DNA from: Athalassotoga saccharophila
GTDB lineage: Bacteria > Thermotogota > Thermotogae > Mesoaciditogales > Mesoaciditogaceae
Reading direction: 5' to 3'
Length of the DNA stretch: 64,000 bases
Assembly (NCBI RefSeq): GCF_009936215.1
Contig: NZ_AP019551.1
Span: 1,512,708 to 1,576,707 of the forward strand
Shown here: piece after piece, positions 1-9,681 of the stretch
How positions within the stretch are numbered: position 1 is the stretch's first letter
Layout: each line of letters opens with the position of its first letter
The notes under the pieces: generated by a model
Told to the model about the DNA's origin: nothing
The model's input: only the letters and a program-made list of their open reading frames with translations
The model's database searches: none
Translations under genes and position numbers: made by a program

Positions 1-53
1 TAAAGATTATTAAAAGCATTAACAATGGAATTGATTTTTTCATTTTCTCACCT

Positions 54-812
54 TCAATAATTCAGATTTGGCTCGAACAAAGTTCTTACAGAGAAGAAAG
101 ATTCTGGTATGTCTATGTTAGATTGGATATTTTCTATCTCCAATCTTGTTTCTGAACTTCCATCGGCCATTTTCATATCTATTTGTTTGTACGACCAGTG
201 GCCATCGAAATTGGTAAGATCCTTGCATATCATAGTTTTGTAAAGGGAAGTTCCTTTATAAAATTCTACTTTTTGCGGAAGCATGTGATCGATTTCTATT
301 GTCATTATGAGTTTAGAATATTCGAAATTTGTGTTTGGCTTTGAGGTAACTTCCAAAATATAGCACGTAGCACTTTTCGAAATAAGATCGTAATTTGCAT
401 TTTGCTCTTGAGCGTAAAGCAATGAGAGATCGTTAAATGTGAAATCAGATCCTGCAAATTTCGAATTTTTGGATGATCCCGCTATTCTTTCAATTCTATG
501 ATAGGCCGGCATGTAAAGATATTCATCGTTAGAACCCAAACTCAAAAATGACATACCTTTTATGCTTTCGGGAGAGACAAAACGTATAAGCGCATATTTT
601 TGATCTGTAGATTTGTTGTAAATGTAAATGAATAGTGTATAACTGTCTACCTGACCATTTTCAGATATCTTCATGTTCATTTCTATTTTCTGGTTTTTAA
701 AATCTGAATTTTGGTTTATGACCTGGTTTATAACCTCCTGACCGGTCATCGAAAATGCAACAATCCACGTTGTAACTAAAATACCGAGAAGTACAAAGAA
801 ACTTTTTTTCAT
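54..812 (-). CDS. LolA-like outer-membrane lipoprotein-sorting protein
   Basis: A 252-residue exported protein. It begins with a Lys-Lys-initiated hydrophobic signal peptide (about residues 1-22), followed by a soluble beta-rich body with the pattern of the LolA-like family that accompanies MMPL exporters: RFVSPESIKGMSFL and YMPAYHRIERI blocks near residues 75-110 and a DLTNFDGHW segment near 198. Such proteins are thought to bind a lipid or hydrophobic cargo in the periplasm and cooperate with the transporter. The gene starts one base after the stop of the MMPL gene, so the two are co-transcribed. Family assignment is good; cargo unknown. Confidence 0.75.
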   Translation of the reverse strand: MKKSFFVLLGILVTTWIVAFSMTGQEVINQVINQNSDFKNQKIEMNMKISENGQVDSYTLFIYIYNKSTDQKYALIRFVSPESIKGMSFLSLGSNDEYLYMPAYHRIERIAGSSKNSKFAGSDFTFNDLSLLYAQEQNANYDLISKSATCYILEVTSKPNTNFEYSKLIMTIEIDHMLPQKVEFYKGTSLYKTMICKDLTNFDGHWSYKQIDMKMADGSSETRLEIENIQSNIDIPESFFSVRTLFEPNLNY

Positions 813-813
813 G

Positions 814-3585
814 TTATTTCACCCTTTCTTTCTTGAATTTTTTATTTAAAAAGTCTTCTCTCAAAAAAGACAATAAAGATGGAAGTAGGATTATCACAAG
901 TACCAAAGAAATTATCATGGTCGAAATCGTCAGTATGGCAAATTGTTTCAATCCTCCTATTGTAGAGAAGAAGAACATTGCAAATCCTGCGGAGGAAGAA
1001 ATAGAATTCAAAAGTAGACCCTTTCCCGAGGTTGAAAATGTCTTAATTATGGCGTCGCTAATGCCATTAGATCTACCGTATTCTATTCTGAAACGACTGA
1101 AGATTTGAATTACGTAATCGACACCGACTCCAACTGTCATGGAGGCAATTGTAATGTTTATGGCATTCAAACTTATACCAAAAATACCCATAATACCAAA
1201 ATTAACGATCATTGTTAAAAGCACCGGAAAAATACCGATTAATCCCATAAGCCATGAATTTGTTTGAATCATCAACAATACAAACACAAGTATGATTGAT
1301 ATAATCATCGATTCACATTGATCGTTTATTATAATGGACGAAACATAATTTGTCAGTATTGGAACACCTGTTAATTTAACATCAAAGGAATTTGAGCCAT
1401 TCGGATCGTATACGGGTATTTTTCTGCTGGATAATGTCCATGACAGATTATTGACTTCTTCGTCTGAAAGACCTTTTACATTTGAAAGCAGTGATTTGGC
1501 GTAATCTTTTCTTGCAATCTGTGCTAAAACAGAATCCTGAGATTCTATTACCGGAGAGATCATTGATGTGTTATCAGGACCTATCTTGCTATTAAGGTTA
1601 TCTTCAAGAGTTTTATTCGAATATCCCTCTTTGAAAGTATCTAACAACGCCATACGGAGATCAGATGTTGAAAATCCAGATATCATTCCATAACTGCCAA
1701 TCATATCTGTCAAATAATTGACCAAATTCGTTGCATCTTTTGATAATACAGTTTCGTTACTTGATAAAAGAATTCTTGATACTATGGAATCTATGTCCGT
1801 ACTGTTGTAGTCTAAATTAAGCGATTTCATATAATCTGTGACATAATTTTCCATCGATAAAATGGCAGACTTAACTTCAACCGGACTTGCTGAATCTAAA
1901 TTCACATACGAATATCTTTTGTAAATGTTTGAATTTATAAAATCAGTCAATGAATCTTGAAGTGCTTTTATTTTTTTACTTGATTCAACATTGACTCTTA
2001 GTAAGACTATGCTCTCGGTTGCACCTGAATTGACGATTTCAGAAAGATTGCTTCCTTTCATCAAAAACCAAAGGTTTTGGATTTTGCTGTCAGAAGAAGG
2101 TATGTAGTTTTGACCGTTAAATTTATCATTCATGTTCTGAATAACTCTGGCAAGTGAATAAGATCCTCCTACAACTTTAAAATTATTCTCTGCATAATTA
2201 GAGATTAAAATCTCGCTTCTTAAAAGATAGGGATCAAGGGCATTTCCCTTAAAATCTACGATCACAAAATCAGATCCGCCAAATTGATCGTTGAAGAAGT
2301 TCATAGAATGACCTATTGAATTGTTATTACCAACAAGTTTATTCAGACTCATATCTGGACTAACTTTGTATATGAAAATAGATATTCCGGCGACAATCGC
2401 AATTGCAATTATCATGGATGACAATCTGTGCTTGAGGATATTTTTTGCAATCTTGGACCAAAAAGAAATTTCACCCTTAGATTGAGATACATTTTTGCAA
2501 TAGAATGATGATACCGCAGGTGTAAAGATAATATTGATTATAAGGGCATAAAAGATACCGAGAGCAGTGAAAATTCCAAAATACCTTATAGGATCTATGC
2601 CGACGGTTAAAAGTGATAGAAATGCTATTATAACAGTAAAAGCGCTTAAAGATATGGCAATGCCGATATCTCTTAAAGTATTTGAAGTTCTAACGACATG
2701 ATCTGAATCTCCTTCTTCCATGTATTTGTTCACTATGTATATTCCGTATGCATTGCCGAGTGCGATAACTATAATTGGCATAGCGACATCTGCAAGGGTC
2801 ATCGTCATTCCAAGTAAATGGATGGTACCCAATACCCATATTGAAGACATTATGACGGAGATTAAGGGAAGGGCAAATCCTATTAAATTTCTAAAACTGA
2901 GTAAAAGTACTAATGCTATCGCAAGAAGAGCGAGCGGAATTAAAATGCTGATATTGTGTATCGCTATACTTTGAGCGTAAACGTCTGAAGGAGATAAACC
3001 TGAAAAGTAAATTTTTTCAGCGGTAGAATTATTTTTTATAAAAGTTTCTATTTTCTTCGTAATAGAGATACTACTTGCCGGATTCGTGAAATTGGGCAAA
3101 CCTACCAGTATTATCGTTGATTTACCATTTGGAGAGACAAATTGTCCCTTAAAAATAGGGGAATGTGTTACTTCATACTCCAACGCTGCAGATTGGTTTG
3201 ACGTTTGTGGAATGCTTTTTGATATTGTAGATATTTCCATTGATCCGTTCACATTAGTTATCCACGGAGCATTTGTAAGAGACATTACAGAAGTAACATC
3301 TTTCATTTTTGATAATCCATTTGTCAAATCTGAAATGTTTTGTATGGATGATTTTGAAAAGAGATCCTTGTATTCAAGTCCAACAAGAACAAGATTATTC
3401 ATTTTGAAATTGTCCAGAACGTTTTTCAAAAAAAGATTTTCGGGATTATTTTGCGGTACGTAAGTTGTTATATCATCAACGATCTTTATTTTCATGGCTT
3501 GATATCCCATGAAAATAGTTACACCTACAAACAACACAATAATCAAGATTCTATGTTTTGCAATCCAAGTTCCAAGTTTTGGCAT
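814..3585 (-). CDS. MMPL/RND-family exporter (HAE3-like)
   Basis: A 923-residue inner-membrane protein with the two-fold repeat of RND/MMPL exporters: one N-terminal membrane helix, a large extracytoplasmic loop (about 35-205), five or six helices (about 210-365), a second helix plus loop (about 390-735) and a terminal helix bundle (about 740-910). The TM4-like segments ADVAMPIIVIALGNAYGIY and TVGVGVDYVIQIFSRFR carry the polar residues expected for proton coupling. It probably exports lipids, hopanoids or hydrophobic compounds together with the LolA-like protein encoded immediately downstream. It has its own upstream region with a palindrome, consistent with repressor control. Substrate cannot be read from sequence. 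Confidence 0.85.
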   Translation of the reverse strand: MPKLGTWIAKHRILIIVLFVGVTIFMGYQAMKIKIVDDITTYVPQNNPENLFLKNVLDNFKMNNLVLVGLEYKDLFSKSSIQNISDLTNGLSKMKDVTSVMSLTNAPWITNVNGSMEISTISKSIPQTSNQSAALEYEVTHSPIFKGQFVSPNGKSTIILVGLPNFTNPASSISITKKIETFIKNNSTAEKIYFSGLSPSDVYAQSIAIHNISILIPLALLAIALVLLLSFRNLIGFALPLISVIMSSIWVLGTIHLLGMTMTLADVAMPIIVIALGNAYGIYIVNKYMEEGDSDHVVRTSNTLRDIGIAISLSAFTVIIAFLSLLTVGIDPIRYFGIFTALGIFYALIINIIFTPAVSSFYCKNVSQSKGEISFWSKIAKNILKHRLSSMIIAIAIVAGISIFIYKVSPDMSLNKLVGNNNSIGHSMNFFNDQFGGSDFVIVDFKGNALDPYLLRSEILISNYAENNFKVVGGSYSLARVIQNMNDKFNGQNYIPSSDSKIQNLWFLMKGSNLSEIVNSGATESIVLLRVNVESSKKIKALQDSLTDFINSNIYKRYSYVNLDSASPVEVKSAILSMENYVTDYMKSLNLDYNSTDIDSIVSRILLSSNETVLSKDATNLVNYLTDMIGSYGMISGFSTSDLRMALLDTFKEGYSNKTLEDNLNSKIGPDNTSMISPVIESQDSVLAQIARKDYAKSLLSNVKGLSDEEVNNLSWTLSSRKIPVYDPNGSNSFDVKLTGVPILTNYVSSIIINDQCESMIISIILVFVLLMIQTNSWLMGLIGIFPVLLTMIVNFGIMGIFGISLNAINITIASMTVGVGVDYVIQIFSRFRIEYGRSNGISDAIIKTFSTSGKGLLLNSISSSAGFAMFFFSTIGGLKQFAILTISTMIISLVLVIILLPSLLSFLREDFLNKKFKKERVK

Positions 3586-3611
3586 TTTTACCCTCCATCA
3601 TTTTTACGCGT

Positions 3612-3625
3612 TGCATAATTATGCA
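3612..3625. promoter_or_regulatory. 14-bp perfect palindrome upstream of the MMPL gene
   Basis: TGCATAATTATGCA is a perfect palindrome 27 bases before the MMPL start codon, and the half-site TGCATAA occurs again just beside it (3628-3634). This is the geometry of a dimeric repressor operator overlapping a promoter. Which regulator binds is unknown; the TetR protein at 6974 is a candidate, although its presumed operator at 7557 is different. Confidence 0.4.
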
Positions 3626-3726
3626 CTGCATAAATACTAACACGGCTTTTTGTCGTTTATGTTAATAAATATGGCAAATAGATGGAAGAAACGGTAATAT
3701 TTTTATTAACCACGTTTCACAAAAAG

Positions 3727-3762
3727 AAATATCCGGTTGCCTTAAACAGCGGCCGGATATTT
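3727..3762 (-). terminator. Rho-independent terminator of the mannosidase gene
   Basis: Read on the minus strand, AAATATCCGG and CCGGATATTT form a 10-bp stem around a 16-base loop, followed by CTTTTTG. It lies directly after the stop codon of the alpha-mannosidase. The remaining intergenic sequence 3586-3786 otherwise holds only the MMPL promoter region. Confidence 0.7.
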
Positions 3763-3786
3763 AAAAAAGTACTTATATGCTAAAAA

Positions 3787-6700
3787 TCAATTTATGACTG
3801 TCTTCACTTCAAATGGCTTTAATTCTAACTTTTTTACATTCTTGAATTTGTCTTCAAGAATATTCGACAAAATAACAGACTTCGAAAATTCAACGGATGT
3901 TCTCTTCCCGTAAGGCTCATAAAATCTTATCACGACACCGTCGCCGTCCTCTTCGCGCTTTATTGCCGACAAAATGACAGACTCATCATCGAAAATTCTC
4001 AAAGGTTTCATAAAGTCTTCGACCTCTCCTTGTGCCACAGGTATGGGCGTGTTAAGGACGATCGCGTGCTTTACCGTTTTCTCTTTCCACTCCTTTCCCG
4101 TCGGAAAGAGAGAGAATGTGAATTCGTGATGACCTTCGTCCGAATAAAAATCAGGCATCGTCGATCCTCTCACAAGAGACAAACTTACATCGCTTCCATT
4201 TATCCCACACCCATACTTCGAATCGTTAACGACGCTTATTCCGAAATCCTCTTCCGAAAGGTTCAGCCATCTGTGGTATGGTACCTCGAATTTCGCCTGT
4301 TCGTAGGGATTGTTTTTGGTCGTCTTTCTTTTTATCATGCCGTAGGCTATCTCGAAGGTCGCCTCCCTTGTTAACAGATCCATCGGCATGTCAAGTCTTA
4401 GATTGTACCTTCTCGTGTGCCAGTCAAGATTGAATTTCAAATCAACGTTATCGTAATTGTCGTAAATCCTTGCGATCATTTCTATCTTGGATCCTTCGAA
4501 TTCGTATTCGAATTTCAAAGATGCCATCGCAGGCCCATTTTCGTAAAGATACACCCTCTTCGGCTCAAGCCTTACCTCTTTTTCAGAATCGTACGGTACA
4601 TCCCACCCTTCAAATTCCGCCGGAATGTCCCGTCTTGCTACAAGAGAAAAACCCTCTTTGAAAAGATATCTCTTTGCCTTTTTGTCAAAGACGTTAACTC
4701 TGTCATCCTTTATTTCGACTTTAATTAGCGCATTTTCAAGAGATTTGTCCTCTGCCTTTATGTTCCCTTTTACATCCTTCGATTTAGAAAGAGTCAAAGT
4801 CTTAAGACCGTCTATTTCCTTCCCGATCACAAAAGTGCCGTCCTTTCCTTTTTGAACGATGCAATCCGTGTAGAAGCCGGCAGATATATCCACATTTCTC
4901 AAAAGTATGGGCAATTTCAAGTTTGTCACATTGACGATACTCAATTTTTCTTTGTCCGTTTTTGTATGTTTTGAAATTATCTCGCCGACGAGAGAATTGA
5001 TCTTCTTCTTTTGATCTTCTAACATTTCACCGAATTCTTTGTACACTTCTCCTATTGACGATCCGGGCAGTACATCGTGAAATTGCGCGCGGGCGAGTGC
5101 CATTCTCGCATCTGTCAGCACTTTGTATGGGTATTCCGCGCCGTTTTTGTAATCCGCACTCGACAAAACCTCGGCCGTATAAAGCAGGTTTTCCATCTGT
5201 CTGTTTAGTCTTTTGATTATCGACTGGTTTGTGTAAGTTCCTCTGTGGAATTCAAGATAAAGTTCGTCATCCATGACAGGCAGATCTTTGAATTTGTAAC
5301 CTTCGAAGACCTTCTCGAAATTCTTTATCTCCAACTTTGGAAGACCCGGTAAATTTCTCATAAGACTGTATCTTGTCATCATCTCGTCCGTAGGTCCTCC
5401 GCCCCCGTCTCCGTATCCGAATGTAAGAATTGAAAATGGCACATCGCTCTTTTTTTCTTTGTGAAAGTCCCATCCGAGTTTTAAATCCTTGGGAGTGAGC
5501 GGAGAGTTATATCCTTCTGTTGCGGTAAACAGATGCGTCACAATTTCTGTGCCGTCAAGACCTCGCCAGACAAACCACGAATAAGGAAAGATATTCTTGT
5601 CGCTCCAGACGAGTTTGGTCGTGACAAAGTAATCGATGCCGCTTTCTTTCATGATTTGAGGAAGTGACCATGTAAAGCCGAACGTATCGGGAAGGTATCC
5701 TATTTTGCATCTTTTTCCGAACTCTTTTTCAAAGAATTTCTGACCGTACAAAAACTGGCGGGCAATCGATTCTCCAGAGGTAAGGTTTGCGTCGAACTCT
5801 ATGACGCTTCCTCCGATAGGCTCCCACCTTCCGTCTTTGACGTAAGATCTTATCTTTTCAAAGAGTTCAGGCTCGCGCGCTTTGAAATCTTCGTAGTACG
5901 CACTCGATGACTGTGTGAATTTAAAATCGGGGAATTTTTCCATCATCCTCAAAGCGTTGGCAAAGGTCCTCACTATCTTCCTTCTCGTCTCTTTCAAAGG
6001 CCAAAGCCATGCGTAATCTATGTGTGAATGGCCCATTGCGTAAATCGTAAAAGGCAAACCTTCCATCTTCAAAGAGTCGATAAGGTGCTTTGTCGCATTT
6101 ATAATTTGGGATCTGACCTTTTGGCTCAATTTGACGCCGAGATTTACTTTGAAATCGGGTGCTTCCCATTCCTTCATGAGGTCGGCCATCATCTCATCAT
6201 CCAAACTCCTCGATTCATACTCATGCGTTGAAGATGGAATGTCTATCATGCCGAGAGATTCCATAAAGACTTTGTATATCCTGTCTTTCAGTTCATCGTC
6301 GACGGCCTCTATGAGATTTGAGACCATATCAAAGGCAAGAAAGCCATCCAAAACCTCTTTGTCAAAGGTCGTCACAAAGGCTTTCTCAAGCGACGGAGTG
6401 TAATTTGTCGTCCCGAACAGACCCTTCGGAACACTTTCAACCTCGATCGAGTGGGATTTTCCATCGCAAAACTTTGTAACGTCCAAGAATCTGTGATGCT
6501 CGTTTATCTCGCCGTAAGAGACGGAATCTATCCTGACAAGCGATTCTCCTCCGGTCCATATTTCTAAAGAGACGGCCTGAGAAGAGCCGGCCTTTTCTAA
6601 AACAACGCTTGATCTAAAGATGACCGGAAATTCTTTGTGATTCCACATCTCTCCGATTTTTATCTTTTTTGCCTTTCCGTTTACCTCGATGGTCCAGTTA

Positions 6701-6804
6701 TCAATCACTTTTCTTGAGATAATCGAAAGCGGAAATAACTCGCTGACCTGCCTTTTGAGTCTTCTGTAATCAAGGTCTTTCCATTTGCCGGATGAGAAGT
6801 ACAT
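3787..6804 (-). CDS. GH38 alpha-mannosidase
   Basis: A 1005-residue cytoplasmic (no signal peptide) glycoside hydrolase family 38 enzyme that removes alpha-linked mannose from oligosaccharides. The catalytic domain contains GHSHIDYAWLWPL (about 258-270, His and Asp zinc ligands), the segment PIGGSVIEFDANL (about 330), and YLPDTFGFTWSLPQ (about 373), whose Asp is the expected nucleophile. A middle helical region near 555-590 holds QFHDVLPGSSI, which supplies another zinc-ligand His, and the C-terminal beta domains follow. Length is normal for bacterial GH38. The start follows AAAGGGG seven bases upstream. It is a single-gene unit with its own terminator, convergent with nothing and divergent from the TetR gene. 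Confidence 0.93.
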   Translation of the reverse strand: MYFSSGKWKDLDYRRLKRQVSELFPLSIISRKVIDNWTIEVNGKAKKIKIGEMWNHKEFPVIFRSSVVLEKAGSSQAVSLEIWTGGESLVRIDSVSYGEINEHHRFLDVTKFCDGKSHSIEVESVPKGLFGTTNYTPSLEKAFVTTFDKEVLDGFLAFDMVSNLIEAVDDELKDRIYKVFMESLGMIDIPSSTHEYESRSLDDEMMADLMKEWEAPDFKVNLGVKLSQKVRSQIINATKHLIDSLKMEGLPFTIYAMGHSHIDYAWLWPLKETRRKIVRTFANALRMMEKFPDFKFTQSSSAYYEDFKAREPELFEKIRSYVKDGRWEPIGGSVIEFDANLTSGESIARQFLYGQKFFEKEFGKRCKIGYLPDTFGFTWSLPQIMKESGIDYFVTTKLVWSDKNIFPYSWFVWRGLDGTEIVTHLFTATEGYNSPLTPKDLKLGWDFHKEKKSDVPFSILTFGYGDGGGGPTDEMMTRYSLMRNLPGLPKLEIKNFEKVFEGYKFKDLPVMDDELYLEFHRGTYTNQSIIKRLNRQMENLLYTAEVLSSADYKNGAEYPYKVLTDARMALARAQFHDVLPGSSIGEVYKEFGEMLEDQKKKINSLVGEIISKHTKTDKEKLSIVNVTNLKLPILLRNVDISAGFYTDCIVQKGKDGTFVIGKEIDGLKTLTLSKSKDVKGNIKAEDKSLENALIKVEIKDDRVNVFDKKAKRYLFKEGFSLVARRDIPAEFEGWDVPYDSEKEVRLEPKRVYLYENGPAMASLKFEYEFEGSKIEMIARIYDNYDNVDLKFNLDWHTRRYNLRLDMPMDLLTREATFEIAYGMIKRKTTKNNPYEQAKFEVPYHRWLNLSEEDFGISVVNDSKYGCGINGSDVSLSLVRGSTMPDFYSDEGHHEFTFSLFPTGKEWKEKTVKHAIVLNTPIPVAQGEVEDFMKPLRIFDDESVILSAIKREEDGDGVVIRFYEPYGKRTSVEFSKSVILSNILEDKFKNVKKLELKPFEVKTVIN

Positions 6805-6902
6805 ATTATCAACCCCTTTTCACGTTCAAATTATTTTGGAAGTACGTACCATCTTGTCACTCTCATATAGATCATATCAGCAGAGAATCATAAATCATGC
6901 TA

Positions 6903-6931
6903 TTGAAATGCTAAAAAATATATGTTATGAT
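6903..6931 (+). promoter_or_regulatory. Sigma-A-like promoter of the TetR gene
   Basis: TTGAAA (6903-6908), a 17-base spacer and TATGAT (6926-6931) lie 43 bases before the chosen TetR start. It supports the downstream ATG at 6974 rather than an ORF start inside the mannosidase gene. Confidence 0.55.
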
Positions 6932-6973
6932 GTTATCGAACATAAAACTATTTTGGTCGAAAAGAGTGATTTG

Positions 6974-7540
6974 ATGGACGAAAGAGATAAAATAATCGAA
7001 TCGGCGCGGGAACTTTTTGCCAAATACGGTTTTAAAAAGACAACGATGGATGAGATAGCCTCTAAATCAAGAAAAGGAAAGAGCACTCTTTACTATTATT
7101 TCAAAAGCAAAGAAGAGATACTCAAAGCCATTGTGGATATTGAAGCGGAAGAGTTGAAATCAAAACTCGAACTTGCTCTTAAAGAGAGCAATTCTCCCGA
7201 GCAAAAGTTGAAGAATTACATAATAACAAGGATGAAAGCAATGAAAGCACTTTCAAATCTTTACGTTGCTTTCAAAGATGAATATTTAGAGATGTACGAT
7301 TTCATAAATCAAGTAAGAAAAGATTATGACGACTACGAAATAAGTGTCTTCGAAGATATACTCGAAAATGGGATAAATGAGGGTATATTCGATGTGAAAG
7401 ACGTTTATTTGACGGCCTACGTTATGGCAATGGCAACAAAGGGAATAGAATACAAATTCGCAACGTCAAATGATTTTGAAATAGAAAAAAACGTTGAAAT
7501 TCTTGTAGATATACTTTTCAACGGAATAGTTGTAAGGTAA
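6974..7540 (+). CDS. TetR/AcrR-family transcriptional regulator
   Basis: A 188-residue one-component repressor. The N-terminal helix-turn-helix is typical: AARELFAKYGFKKTTMDEIA-type sequence (residues 10-30; here SARELFAKYGFKKTTMDEIA) and KGKSTLYYYFKSKEEIL (35-51). The C-terminal two-thirds is a helical ligand-binding domain without recognisable ligand specificity. The open frame extends upstream, but the homology begins at the ATG used here, just behind a sigma-A-like promoter. The next gene in the same direction is a reductase whose promoter carries a 9+9 inverted repeat, so this regulator probably controls that gene and perhaps the MMPL export pair. Confidence 0.85.
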   Translation: MDERDKIIESARELFAKYGFKKTTMDEIASKSRKGKSTLYYYFKSKEEILKAIVDIEAEELKSKLELALKESNSPEQKLKNYIITRMKAMKALSNLYVAFKDEYLEMYDFINQVRKDYDDYEISVFEDILENGINEGIFDVKDVYLTAYVMAMATKGIEYKFATSNDFEIEKNVEILVDILFNGIVVR

Positions 7541-7556
7541 TTTTTTTTACCGCTAA

Positions 7557-7581
7557 TAGACTAAAAAACTAATTTAGTCTA
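7557..7581. promoter_or_regulatory. Inverted-repeat operator before the reductase gene
   Basis: TAGACTAAA and TTTAGTCTA are perfect 9-bp arms separated by seven bases, located 24 bases before the reductase start and 17 bases after the TetR stop. This is the arrangement of a TetR-type operator. No hairpin-plus-T-tract is present, so a terminator is less likely. Confidence 0.6.
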
Positions 7582-7604
7582 AAATTATGAAAGGAGGTGC
7601 TAAA

Positions 7605-8639
7605 ATGATAGTTGTAACAGGGGCAACCGGGCATATCGGTAACGTACTTGTGAAAGCACTTGTCAAAAGAGGCGAGAAGGTAAGAGCATTCGTCATGCCA
7701 TCCGAAAGTCTCACTCCACTTGCTGGCCTTGATGTAGAGTACTTTTATGGAGATGTAAGAGACATAAAATCGCTTCAAGAAGGTTTCCGTGATGCGAAAA
7801 TCGTTTATCATCTGGCCGGGATAGTTTCGATTTCTAAAAAATCCAAAAATATCTTTGATGTCAATGTCGGTGGCACTCAAAACGTGATAAAAGCGTGCCT
7901 TGATTGTAAGGTTGAAAGACTTGTTTACATGAGTTCGATCCATGCCTTTGTAGAGCCACCAAAGGGCGTCCCAATAACAGAGACAAAATCTTTCGATCCA
8001 TCCAGAGTTGTCGGCGAATACGCCGAATCGAAGGCAATGGCAACGATCGCGGTTTTACAATCCATTGATAAAGGTCTCGATGCCGTAATCGTTCATCCGA
8101 CGGGTGTCATAGGTCCATACGAGTACAAATTATCTAACATTGGTCAGATGATCTATAACTTTATGAGGGGTAAAATTCATTTTTACATAAATGGCGCTTA
8201 TGATTTCGTTGATGTCAGAGATGTGGTTGATGGAACGATACTTGCGTGCGAGAAAGGAAGACGCGGAGAAAATTATATCCTTTCGGGAGAGCGGATCACA
8301 GTCAAAAGAATTTTTGAGATTTTAGCGGAAGTATCCGGAATAAAATGTCCATCCGTTGAAATTCCGATATGGATTGCAAGATCGGTAGCACCTATTTTTG
8401 AGTTATCTCACGATCTTTTTAAAAAATCGGATCAACAAACTTACACCGCTTACTCGATTCATACACTTTTGAGCAATTCTTTGACTTCTCACGAAAAGGC
8501 ATCTAAAGAATTGGGATATTTACCTCGAAGTATTGAAATATCGATAAAAGATACCGCAAAATGGATAAGCGATTTAAAAACTTCCTATTCTAAACATCCT
8601 GCAATTCATAGGAAAAAAATGCACTACTGGCCTAATTAG
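7605..8639 (+). CDS. NAD(P)-dependent epimerase/dehydratase (dihydroflavonol-reductase-like extended SDR)
   Basis: A 344-residue extended short-chain dehydrogenase. The Rossmann motif VTGATGHIGNVLVKAL lies at residues 4-19, followed by the DVRD segment (about 51) and YHLAGIVS (about 70), and the catalytic YAESK motif (about 142-146) with an upstream Ser (YMSSIHA). It reduces or epimerises a sugar or carbonyl substrate using NAD(P)H; substrate is unknown. The start is set by AGGAGG seven bases upstream; an ORF start six codons earlier lies on that ribosome-binding site. Probably regulated by the preceding TetR protein through the inverted repeat at 7557. Confidence 0.8.
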   Translation: MIVVTGATGHIGNVLVKALVKRGEKVRAFVMPSESLTPLAGLDVEYFYGDVRDIKSLQEGFRDAKIVYHLAGIVSISKKSKNIFDVNVGGTQNVIKACLDCKVERLVYMSSIHAFVEPPKGVPITETKSFDPSRVVGEYAESKAMATIAVLQSIDKGLDAVIVHPTGVIGPYEYKLSNIGQMIYNFMRGKIHFYINGAYDFVDVRDVVDGTILACEKGRRGENYILSGERITVKRIFEILAEVSGIKCPSVEIPIWIARSVAPIFELSHDLFKKSDQQTYTAYSIHTLLSNSLTSHEKASKELGYLPRSIEISIKDTAKWISDLKTSYSKHPAIHRKKMHYWPN

Positions 8640-9053
8640 CATGTGGCGCGTGGCAGGTAGCGGGTGGCACGTAGAATAAAATTGAGAATTGAAAATGAAC
8701 AATTTTCAATTTTTAATTTGCAATTATCAATTAGTTCCACTCACTGTTCACCGGTGCCATTGGCCATAGGCCATGCACCGAATTAAGCACGTAGCACGTA
8801 GTTCGTGGCACGTAGTAAAAAATTGAGAATTGAAAATGGACAATTTTCAATTTTTAATTTGCAATTATCAATTAGTCCCATTCACTGCTCACTGGAGCCA
8901 TTGGCCATAAGCCATGCACCGAATTAAGCACGTAGCACGTAGTTCGTGGCACGTAGTAAAAAATTGAGAATTGAAAATGGACAATTTTCAATTTGCAATT
9001 ATCAATTAGTTCCACTCACTGCTCACTGGAGCCATTGGCCATAGGCCATGCGC
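8640..9053. repeat. Three tandem copies of a ~140-bp palindromic repeat (array-1 trailer)
   Basis: No gene is seen here. The stretch is built of three similar units. Each has a CACGTAG-rich head, a hairpin made of AATTGAAAAT and ATTTTCAATT arms around GGACA (the first unit has GAACA), a TTGCAATTATCAATTAG tail, and a segment with CATTGGCCAT and GGCCATGC. The last unit runs directly into the first, degenerate CRISPR repeat. Single copies of the same element lie at 10105, 22761 and 33562, so it marks the leader-distal end of every array. It resembles a REP- or MITE-like non-coding repeat. Confidence 0.8.
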
Positions 9054-9681
9054 CAACTCATTCCTCAAAGGTAGGATAGAAACTACACTTTCTGTTTTAT
9101 TATCCCATTCTTGAAGTGGTTTTCATTCCTCAAAGGTAGGATAGAAACGGTTGCTGAATATAAAGAGTGGCTCAATGCCACGTATCCGTTTTCATTCCTC
9201 AAAGGTAGGATAGAAACGTATGTATAGTAAAGAAAAAGGGTTTGTGAAATTCGAGTTTTCATTCCTCAAAGGTAGGATAGAAACAGGTGAATGAAATCGT
9301 TAAAGAGGTTTTTTAGCCACGTTTTCATTCCTCAAAGGTAGGATAGAAACCTTAAATCACATGTGGAGGTGTATATAATGTTTAGGTTTTCATTCCTCAA
9401 AGGTAGGATAGAAACACGCAAAGAGACAGACATATCGTAGGAATAGATAGTTTTCATTCCTCAAAGGTAGGATATAAACCATGTTTGAATATGTGTGGGA
9501 CGATCAGATTGGTAGGTTTTCATTCCTCAAAGGTAGGATATAAACTGCGCGTATGTTTGGCGTAGTGCTTTATTTTCATTTTGGTTTTCATTCCTCAAAG
9601 GTAGGATATAAACGATTGTTCATGTTCTTCATATTCTTTTATTTTATTTTTGTTTTCATTCCTCAAAGGTAGGATATAAAC
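9054..9681 (-). CRISPR. CRISPR array 1 (10 repeats, 9 spacers)
   Basis: Ten 30-bp repeats, GTTTTCATTCCTC...GGATAGAAAC on the plus strand, with nine spacers of 34-39 bases. The first repeat (9054-9083) is degenerate at its first five bases, as expected for the leader-distal end. A promoter and leader abut the other end, so transcription runs on the minus strand and the processed crRNA 5-prime tag would be ATGAAAAC. The six leader-distal repeats end GGATAGAAAC and the four leader-proximal ones GGATATAAAC, one position changed. Both this repeat and those of arrays 2 and 3 are otherwise identical. Confidence 0.97.

Noticed and set aside
6785-6973. Longer TetR protein starting at 6785
   Set aside because: The extra 63 residues overlap the mannosidase start, precede the promoter and have no TetR similarity.
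8640-9053. Sigma54-type promoter sites suggested by TGGCACG in the palindromic repeats
   Set aside because: No TTGC at the required spacing follows the TGGCAC, and the copies flank arrays instead of genes.
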